Below are positions 1-5,184 of a DNA stretch of 14,035 nt, piece by piece. The DNA lies in NCBI GenBank assembly GCA_937973575.1, contig CALJKH010000085.1, forward strand, positions 1-14,035, read 5' to 3'. The first letter of the stretch is position 1; the number at the start of each line of letters is the position of its first letter. This DNA comes from an uncultured Solirubrobacterales bacterium. GTDB taxonomy: Bacteria; Actinomycetota; Thermoleophilia; Solirubrobacterales; Solirubrobacteraceae. Below the pieces are notes generated by a model. That model saw only the letters and a list, made by a program, of their open reading frames with translations, ran no database searches and was not told where the DNA came from. Made by a program: the position numbers and the translations under genes.

Positions 1-9
1 TCGAAGCAG

Positions 10-1458
10 ATGCGCGCTACCAAAATCGTTTGCACGATCGGTCCTGCCTCAAGGGACCCTGAGGTACTAGTTCGCATGGTTGAGGCCGGCATGGATGTAG
101 CCCGGCTCAACTTCTCGCACGGGTCACTTGAAGAGCACGCCGAGAACATTCAACGCATCCGCGACGCCGCCAAGCGCGCCGGCCGTTGGGTGGCAGTTCT
201 GCAGGATCTGCCCGGTCCCAAGCTCCGCATTGGCCCGCTTGTAAACCAGCGAGTTGAGCTTGCGGCTGGCGAGTCGCTGGAGATCGTCTGCGGCGAGGAG
301 TTTGAGGGTGACGCGCGCAGAATGTCAATGTCATGGCCCGGCCTTGCCGAGGCACTGTCAGTCGGAGAGGATGTGTACCTCGCAGACGGGCTCGTACGCC
401 TTGAAGTGACAGGCCTCCCCGGTGGTGGAGTTATCCAAACCCGGATCGAAGCTGGTGGATCAGTTGGTGCCCGCGGCGGCCTCAACGTCCCGGGTGAGGC
501 TGCAGCCCTTCCTGCAGCATCTGACGAGGACTTTGAACTTCTTAAGTTCGGTGAGAAGCAAGGCGTTGACCTAGTCGCTCTCTCCTTCGTTCGCTCAGCA
601 GATGACATCGCGAAGGTGCGCGAGCGCAGCCGCATCCCGATCGTCGCCAAGATCGAGAAGCCACAGGCGGTTGACCGTGCTGAGGAGATCGTCAAGGCTG
701 CCGACGCAGTGATGATCGCCCGAGGCGACCTTGGCATTGAGCTGCCTCTGCCAGAGGTGCCGATCATCCAGAAGCGGATGATCGCCCTCGCTGGCCGCTA
801 CGCACGCCCTTCAATCACTGCCACTCAAATGCTTGACTCGATGACCCACTCAGCTCGCCCGACCCGCGCTGAGGTGACCGATGTCGCCAACGCGATCCTT
901 GACGGCACTGACGCGGTGATGCTCTCCCAGGAGACTGCGATCGGTAAGTACCCAGTTGAGGTTGTGAAGATGATGGACTCAATCGCCCGCGCTACTGAGC
1001 CTTCGCTTCCTCTTGAAGATTGGAACGAAACAAGGGTGGAGCGCGACGCCCGCGACCCGGCCTACTCAATCGCCCACACTGCAGCTGAGTCAGCGCGCGA
1101 CTTGAACCTCGCAGCGCTAGTCATCCCGACTCTCTCGGGACGATCAGTTCGCCTCGTTTCAGCTCATCGCCCCAACGTGCCGATCTACGCCCTCTCACCT
1201 GGCCGCGAGACAGTTCGCCGCTGCAACCTGATCTGGGGAGTTACAGCAGCGGAAATGAAGCGTCATGAGATCACCGAGGATTTGATCGCCGACGCAGCCG
1301 TTCGAGCAGTTGAAGAGGGCTGGGTTAAGCCCGGTGACAGGATTGGAATTACCGCTGGTCTGCCAAGCGGTATGCCGGGGACTACGAGCCTGTTTCAGGT
1401 GCAGACCGTTCGGGCAGCCGGCGACGTCTCTCACGGAGAATGGGAACGAGGCCGATAA
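10..1458 (+). CDS. pyk: Pyruvate kinase
   Basis: This enzyme transfers phosphate from phosphoenolpyruvate to ADP, giving pyruvate and ATP in the last step of glycolysis in the cytoplasm. The 482-residue protein opens with the classic N-terminus KIVCTIGPAS and has the substrate-site segment ARLNFSHG (R32, N34, S36, H37). Also visible are the signature VAKIEKPQAV with the catalytic Lys, the metal/phosphate segment MIARGDLGIE, SITATQMLDSM, and PTRAEVTDVANAILDGTD. The barrel is interrupted by the lid domain at about residues 72-165, and the C-terminal domain runs from about 350. The segment DLPGPKLRIG has Lys71 where K+-dependent enzymes have Glu, so the enzyme is probably K+-independent. The family usually ends near GTTSLFQVQTVR; about 15 further residues here lie antisense to the neighbouring gene. 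The ATG at 10 gives the standard N-terminus. Only nine bases lie upstream, so its promoter cannot be judged. Confidence 0.97.
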   Translation: MRATKIVCTIGPASRDPEVLVRMVEAGMDVARLNFSHGSLEEHAENIQRIRDAAKRAGRWVAVLQDLPGPKLRIGPLVNQRVELAAGESLEIVCGEEFEGDARRMSMSWPGLAEALSVGEDVYLADGLVRLEVTGLPGGGVIQTRIEAGGSVGARGGLNVPGEAAALPAASDEDFELLKFGEKQGVDLVALSFVRSADDIAKVRERSRIPIVAKIEKPQAVDRAEEIVKAADAVMIARGDLGIELPLPEVPIIQKRMIALAGRYARPSITATQMLDSMTHSARPTRAEVTDVANAILDGTDAVMLSQETAIGKYPVEVVKMMDSIARATEPSLPLEDWNETRVERDARDPAYSIAHTAAESARDLNLAALVIPTLSGRSVRLVSAHRPNVPIYALSPGRETVRRCNLIWGVTAAEMKRHEITEDLIADAAVRAVEEGWVKPGDRIGITAGLPSGMPGTTSLFQVQTVRAAGDVSHGEWERGR

Positions 1459-2053
1459 CGGCCATTAACCCGATCACTGCGAAGGCAATGATCGCTTCTG
1501 GTTTGTTCAAGTTTGAGATTGACCCGCCTAGAGCCGTATAGGCGAACGCTCTTGGTGAGCAGCCGATCATGGTTGCCAGCGCAAAGTCACGCAGTCGCAC
1601 CGGTGTTAGCCCGGCGGCGTAGTTGACAGCGTTGTAAGGAGCACCCGGTGCCAAGCGGGCGTAGAAGACACTGCGGAAGCCTCTGTCACCGATCCACTCG
1701 CGAATCGCGTTGAGTCGCGGGCCGGCTAGGTGCTCAACTGCATCGTGTGCCCACCAGCGGCTGATCGAAAAGGCGAGGACCGCACCAAGGGTGGCGGAGA
1801 GGATCGAGATTGGCGTGCCGAGCCCGACGCCAAACAGCAGGCCGCTAGCACCGGCTAGGAGCGGCCCGGGAATGAAGAGCACAGTCAAGCTGGCGCTGAC
1901 AAACACGAAAACAACTGGTGCCCAAGGGCCAGCGTCATCAACCCTGTCGCGCACTTCCTTCGCATCAACTCCTGAGAAGAGGAAGAAGGCGATGCAGGCG
2001 CCGATAAGCAGTGCCAAGCCGCAGAGGCGCAGGAGCGCTCGGCGGCGAGTCAA
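1382..2053 (-). CDS. VTT-domain (TVP38/TMEM64, DedA-like) membrane protein
   Basis: This 223-residue integral membrane protein has a basic N-terminus, a first hydrophobic helix (about residues 8-28), and a core containing FIPGPLLAGASGLLFG followed by GAVLAFSISRWW. A second re-entrant-type segment reads ARLAPGAPYNAVNYAAGLTP, and a final helix lies near 186-205. The F-x-P-G and PG-x-PYN-x-NYAAG motifs are typical of the VTT/SNARE-associated family. Family members are implicated in lipid scrambling and membrane homeostasis, but the substrate here is unknown. The start is TTG at 2053, six bases after the stop of the upstream hydrolase; GGTGATC just before it matches the anti-Shine-Dalgarno sequence, so the two genes look translationally coupled. 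The last 24 codons overlap the end of pyruvate kinase tail-to-tail. The tail after the last helix is Arg-rich and probably cytosolic. Confidence 0.9.
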   Translation of the reverse strand: MTRRRALLRLCGLALLIGACIAFFLFSGVDAKEVRDRVDDAGPWAPVVFVFVSASLTVLFIPGPLLAGASGLLFGVGLGTPISILSATLGAVLAFSISRWWAHDAVEHLAGPRLNAIREWIGDRGFRSVFYARLAPGAPYNAVNYAAGLTPVRLRDFALATMIGCSPRAFAYTALGGSISNLNKPEAIIAFAVIGLMAVIGLVPILRERRRRLPERSAPETGS

Positions 2054-2057
2054 GTCA

Positions 2058-2066
2058 GATCACCGC
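2058..2066 (-). promoter_or_regulatory. Ribosome binding site for the TTG-started VTT gene
   Basis: On the minus strand GGTGATC lies directly before the TTG at 2053 and matches seven bases of the complement of the 16S rRNA 3' end. It contains the TGA stop of the upstream MBL gene, so terminating ribosomes would sit on the next gene's binding site. This is the clearest Shine-Dalgarno match I found in the window and supports the otherwise unusual TTG start. Confidence 0.6.
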
Positions 2067-2809
2067 TCGACGATTGAGCCAGGTACAAGGTCGTCGCTGC
2101 CATCAGGCCAGCGCACCCAAGCCTTATGCCCGCCGTCGTAATCAGGACCGAGCAGAATTAGTTCGGCTTCCTCTTCCATCACCTTGCACTTGCCTGAGCC
2201 CTCTGGGTCAAGGCCGCGCCAGATGCGGACAAACTGGTTTTCCTCAAGCTCACGCGCGACTGTGGATGGCTCACGGTGGCCAGGGCGGATGACAGTTTCT
2301 GGCGGAAGTGCAAGGAGCACGTCCATCACTGAAGCCTTCAAGTCCTCAAAGGTTGTGTGGCCGGGGGCCCTAACGCCACCAACTGAGCCCTCAAAGAGAG
2401 TGTCGCCAGTGAAGACCTCGTCAGCCTCGTCGCGTTTAAGGACGAGCGCGACCATTCCGGCGGTGTGGCCGGGTGTGAGGAGGAGGTCAAAGGTCAGGCC
2501 ACCAAAGGTGATCGACTCGCCTGGAGTCAGGTCGCCGGTTGTGCCCTCTGTCAGCTCACGCTCAATTGGGTGCGCAAGTACTGGAGTCCCGGGGTGCGCC
2601 TCCAAGACCTTTGCCAGCTCAGCAATGTGGTCGAAGTGGTGGTGAGTGAGGAGAATCGCTGCCAAATTCGCACCCGATTCATCGAGCTTCTTAAGCAATG
2701 GCTCAACCGGCCCGCCGGCGTCAATCAGCACTGCAGTGCCGCCCGGTTCGTCTACGACGAGGTAGGTGTTGGACAGCCAGTCTGGGTGCTCTGAGCGTTC
2801 AATAATCAT
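2060..2809 (-). CDS. MBL-fold metallo-hydrolase, glyoxalase II-like, with C-terminal extension
   Basis: This 249-residue protein has the metallo-beta-lactamase fold: THHHFDH (H56, H58, D60, H61) binds two metals, with H115 in TPGHTAG, D136 in FTGDTLF, and a last His in RPGHREPS near residue 178. That set matches the glyoxalase II/YcbL-type group, which hydrolyses thioesters such as S-lactoyl-thiols, though substrates vary widely. After the catalytic domain comes an acidic, Trp-rich extension (about residues 195-249) including DYDGGHKAWVRWPDGSDDL. It could be a small beta-barrel; I do not recognise it as a named domain. The gene is divergent from a glyoxalase I gene 62 bp away and is followed by the coupled VTT gene. 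A TAGGAT hexamer ends six bases before the ATG, suggesting a leaderless mRNA. The exact substrate is inference. Confidence 0.93.
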   Translation of the reverse strand: MIIERSEHPDWLSNTYLVVDEPGGTAVLIDAGGPVEPLLKKLDESGANLAAILLTHHHFDHIAELAKVLEAHPGTPVLAHPIERELTEGTTGDLTPGESITFGGLTFDLLLTPGHTAGMVALVLKRDEADEVFTGDTLFEGSVGGVRAPGHTTFEDLKASVMDVLLALPPETVIRPGHREPSTVARELEENQFVRIWRGLDPEGSGKCKVMEEEAELILLGPDYDGGHKAWVRWPDGSDDLVPGSIVER

Positions 2810-2821
2810 TGGCCCATCCTA
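2810..2821 (-). promoter_or_regulatory. Candidate -10 element for a leaderless MBL-VTT transcript
   Basis: On the minus strand TAGGAT (plus positions 2816-2821) fits the TANNNT consensus and ends six bases before the ATG at 2809. Transcription would then start at or within a base or two of the start codon. I see no convincing -35 hexamer at 16-18 bp spacing, and there is no Shine-Dalgarno sequence in its place. Confidence 0.5.
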
Positions 2822-2837
2822 AACGGAGTGAAACCCC

Positions 2838-2871
2838 TTGCTTCCGCCACAGTCGTCCATAGGCTGGTGGG
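2838..2871 (+). promoter_or_regulatory. Candidate promoter for the glyoxalase I-Ppx unit
   Basis: TTGCTT (2838-2843), a 16-bp spacer and TAGGCT (2860-2865) lie upstream of the GTG at 2872, with six bases between the -10 and the start codon. The geometry predicts a transcript starting on or next to the GTG. The divergent MBL promoter shares the same 62-bp gap, so the two could be co-regulated. The -35 match is modest, resting mainly on TTG. Confidence 0.55.
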
Positions 2872-3252
2872 GTGCGCTTAATCCACACCTGTTACCGCGT
2901 GCTCGACCTTGAGCGCTCAAAGACCTTCTACGAAGCCCTTGGCTTTGAGGAGATCGGCCGCATGCCAATTGGTGATGAGGCGACGAACCTGTTCATGAAC
3001 CTTCCTGGCGACGGTGATGAGCCACGGTTGGAGTTGACTCTCAACCACGATCGCACTGAGCCATATGAGATCGGTGACGGCTACGGCCACATTGCCCTGG
3101 CAGTTGGTGACCTTGATGCATGCCTTGAACGCCTTGGAACTCTCGGGATTGACCCTGAGCGGCCGCCTTACACAGTTCGTGAGGGTGGCACCCGACTTTG
3201 CTTTGTGCGCGATCCGGACGATTACCGGATCGAACTTCTCGGCCGAGACTGA
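2872..3252 (+). CDS. gloA: Glyoxalase I (lactoylglutathione lyase family)
   Basis: This 126-residue VOC-fold protein carries all four expected metal ligands of bacterial glyoxalase I: H5, E54, H73 and E121. Conserved surroundings include RVLDLERSKTFYEALGF at the start, GYGHIALAV around the third ligand, and FVRDPDDYRIELL at the end. The family isomerises the hemithioacetal of methylglyoxal and a thiol to the S-lactoyl thioester. In an actinobacterium the thiol may not be glutathione, so the cosubstrate is open. The GTG start places the first metal ligand at residue 5 as in the family, and a -10 hexamer sits just upstream. A glyoxalase II-like gene is divergent, which fits a two-step detoxification pair. 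Only five bases separate its stop from the following ppx gene, so the two are probably cotranscribed. Confidence 0.93.
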   Translation: MRLIHTCYRVLDLERSKTFYEALGFEEIGRMPIGDEATNLFMNLPGDGDEPRLELTLNHDRTEPYEIGDGYGHIALAVGDLDACLERLGTLGIDPERPPYTVREGGTRLCFVRDPDDYRIELLGRD

Positions 3253-3257
3253 TTTCC

Positions 3258-4781
3258 ATGGCACTGAAGCGGACGATCGTTACCGACCTTGGGTCTAACT
3301 CGTTCCGGATGGTCGTCTTCGAATCTGAGGCTGACCGCTGGTGGCGCCGAAGCGACCAGCTGCTCGAGACAGTGCGCATTGGCGAGGGGCTTGATGGCAC
3401 CGGCGAGCTAAGCCAAGCCGGTATCGAGAGGGGACTGCGAGCAGTTGGGCTTTTTGATCACGCGCGTCGCGCATTTGGGATTGATGTGGCCGACACGATC
3501 TGCGTCGCGACCAGTGCCATCCGTGATGCGCGCAACGGCCAAGAGTTCATCTCGCGCGCTGAGGCTCTGAGCAGCGTCCCGATCCGCGTCTTGAGTACCT
3601 CTGAGGAAGCCCGCTACGGAATGCTCGCCGCAGTCAACTCAACATCCCTGACCGACGGCTGGACGCTCGACATCGGCGGCGGCAGCATGCAGCTCTGCCA
3701 AGTGGAAGGGCGCAGGTCCGAACGGGCCTCGTCCTGGCCGCTGGGAGCAGTTCGCATGACTGAGCACTTCTTCAACCAAGGCGGTGATGAGCCGACAGAC
3801 CTTGATGCGATGAAGGCTCTCCGCAAGTACGCAACCAAGATGCTTGAAGAGGACGGGCTGCCAAACAAAGGTGGCGGCATGGCCGGCGTTGGCGGTGCCA
3901 TTCGCAACCTTGCAGCCGCAGCACGAAATGAGGACGACCTGCCCTCAGTTGGCGTTCAGGGTTACCAGCTGACGGGCGACAGGCTTGACGACCTAATCCA
4001 CAGGCTTGCGGCCCTTCCACCGTCCAAGCGCGGTGGAGTGCCCGGAATCAAGTCAGGGCGAGGGGAGATCATCCTTGCCGCTGCGATCACAGTGCGCGCT
4101 GCGATGACTGTCACCGGAGCTGAGGCGATCGAGGTAACTGAGGCTGGCCTGCGCGAGGGAATCTTCTTTGAGCGCTATCTGAAGCCCGCCGACCCACCAC
4201 TTTTCCCAGATGTGCGCGGAGCCAGCGTTCGCAACCTTGCGTTGCAACATCGCGTCGATGTGGCCCACGCTGAGCACGTCGCAAACCTTTGCCTTGGTAT
4301 GTACGACTCGCTCAAAGACACTGACGCTCAGATTGGCGGGGGGACGATTCGAGAGTTGCTCTGGGCTGCCTCAATGCTGCACGACGTTGGCAAGACAATT
4401 GACTACGACGACCACCACCTGCACTCGCGCTACATGATCCTTGGCGCAGGCCTGCCCGGCTACTCGCCACGGGAGCTAGCGCTAATTGCGCTGCTTGCCC
4501 GCTTCCATCGCAAGGGCAACCCTGAGCCCAACGGGTTGGGAGTGCTCCTTGAAGAGGGTGACCGGGAGCGACTCAAGAAATGCGCAGTGCTCCTGCGGAT
4601 CGCAGAGTTCCTTGAGCGGGGCCGCGACGGCTCAGTGCACGGCGCACGGCTCGTGCCTAACGGCAGAGGGATTCATCTGGAGCTTGACGCTAACGACGAT
4701 GCTGCTCTTGCCCGCTGGGGCGCAGAGCGACAGGCCGGGCTTTTCGCCGATGCGTTCGGCCGTGCCCTTCTAGTCGCCTAA
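3258..4781 (+). CDS. ppx: Ppx/GppA phosphatase with HD-type C-terminal region
   Basis: This is probably an exopolyphosphatase or guanosine pentaphosphate phosphohydrolase, releasing phosphate from polyphosphate or converting pppGpp to ppGpp. The 507-residue protein has the actin-like fold of the family: phosphate loop 1 DLGSNSFRMVV (10-20), RIGEGLDGTG, VATSAIRDARN (83-93), SEEARYG with the catalytic Glu (116/117), and loop 2 LDIGGGSMQL (137-146). Then come PLGAVRMTEHF and GVGGAIRNLA. From about 320 an HD-like helical region contains ASMLHDVGK (H375, D376) and a His-rich DDHHLHSRY segment, like the C-terminal domain of long E. coli-type Ppx. Length matches the long form. The ATG at 3258 starts exactly at the conserved beginning; upstream frame residues do not look like coding sequence. 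I see no clear Shine-Dalgarno sequence, so coupling to gloA five bases upstream is likely. Sequence alone does not separate Ppx from GppA. Confidence 0.93.
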   Translation: MALKRTIVTDLGSNSFRMVVFESEADRWWRRSDQLLETVRIGEGLDGTGELSQAGIERGLRAVGLFDHARRAFGIDVADTICVATSAIRDARNGQEFISRAEALSSVPIRVLSTSEEARYGMLAAVNSTSLTDGWTLDIGGGSMQLCQVEGRRSERASSWPLGAVRMTEHFFNQGGDEPTDLDAMKALRKYATKMLEEDGLPNKGGGMAGVGGAIRNLAAAARNEDDLPSVGVQGYQLTGDRLDDLIHRLAALPPSKRGGVPGIKSGRGEIILAAAITVRAAMTVTGAEAIEVTEAGLREGIFFERYLKPADPPLFPDVRGASVRNLALQHRVDVAHAEHVANLCLGMYDSLKDTDAQIGGGTIRELLWAASMLHDVGKTIDYDDHHLHSRYMILGAGLPGYSPRELALIALLARFHRKGNPEPNGLGVLLEEGDRERLKKCAVLLRIAEFLERGRDGSVHGARLVPNGRGIHLELDANDDAALARWGAERQAGLFADAFGRALLVA

Positions 4782-5092
4782 GCGAAGGGGCCGTCAGGCA
4801 GCTCCTGCGGCCCACCCGGGCCGACAGGTACTACAAGCGGTTCAACCGGAGCGTCTTGGAACGCTTCCAGCGCTTCCTCAATGCCAAACGCTGAGCCGTC
4901 GCAATGGATGCGGAAGCGCTTGGGCTGCACTCGCTCGTCAGGAACCACCGGAACTCCAAACATCTCATCCCAGCCAAAGAGCTCGTGATTGGCAGGGTTC
5001 AGGAGGATCGCCTTTGCGGGCATTGGACAGGTCGAATCGTGATGGGCAAGGCCTGCCTTCACGAATGCCTGCATTTCCTCTTCGAGACCCAT
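4778..5092 (-). CDS. Hypothetical protein, about 104 residues
   Basis: I do not recognise this protein. It begins MGLEEEMQAFVKAGLAHHDS, then has CPMPAKAILLNPANHELFGWDEMFGVPVVP, a segment rich in basic residues and one Cys (RVQPKRFRIHCDGSAFGIEEALEAF), and ends with a Pro/Gly-rich tail. No signal peptide or membrane helix is seen. The protein looks real because composition and codon choice resemble the neighbours and the opposite-strand frames give low-complexity nonsense. I chose the ATG at 5092 because upstream residues, reachable only from a TTG at 5161, overlap the next gene's promoter and look non-coding. CAGACT seven bases before the ATG could be a weak -10; GGAAG is also present but close. 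Its stop overlaps the Ppx stop by 4 bp tail-to-tail. Function unknown. Confidence 0.7.
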   Translation of the reverse strand: MGLEEEMQAFVKAGLAHHDSTCPMPAKAILLNPANHELFGWDEMFGVPVVPDERVQPKRFRIHCDGSAFGIEEALEAFQDAPVEPLVVPVGPGGPQELPDGPFA

Positions 5093-5148
5093 TGCTTCCA
5101 GTCTGACAAAGCTCCGCCAGATTCGCGACGGATGAAATGTCGAAGCGA

Positions 5149-5184
5149 TTGAAACGGGCAACTGCTCGGAGTACAGTTATTTTG
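5149..5184 (+). promoter_or_regulatory. Promoter upstream of the secreted propeller gene
   Basis: TTGAAA (5149-5154), a 17-bp spacer and TACAGT (5172-5177) form the best -35/-10 pair in the window. The predicted transcription start is near 5184-5185, coinciding with a GTG (5185) that begins a compact signal peptide. This favours a leaderless message from 5185 over the upstream ATG at 5137, which would place the promoter inside the gene. Confidence 0.6.

Noticed and set aside
150..767. 205-residue minus-strand frame inside pyruvate kinase
   Set aside because: Arg/Ser/Pro-rich composition without recognisable motifs, exactly antisense to conserved kinase motifs.
2810..2871. Divergent gap examined for an operator or riboswitch
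   Set aside because: At 62 bp it is fully taken up by the two candidate promoters; no convincing palindrome or structured leader was seen.
5121..5150. Possible imperfect hairpin (TCGC-GAC with GTC-GAA-GCGA) near 5124-5149 upstream of the propeller gene
   Set aside because: Short, bulged stem without a T-tract; it does not qualify as a terminator and overlaps the -35 region, so no function is claimed.
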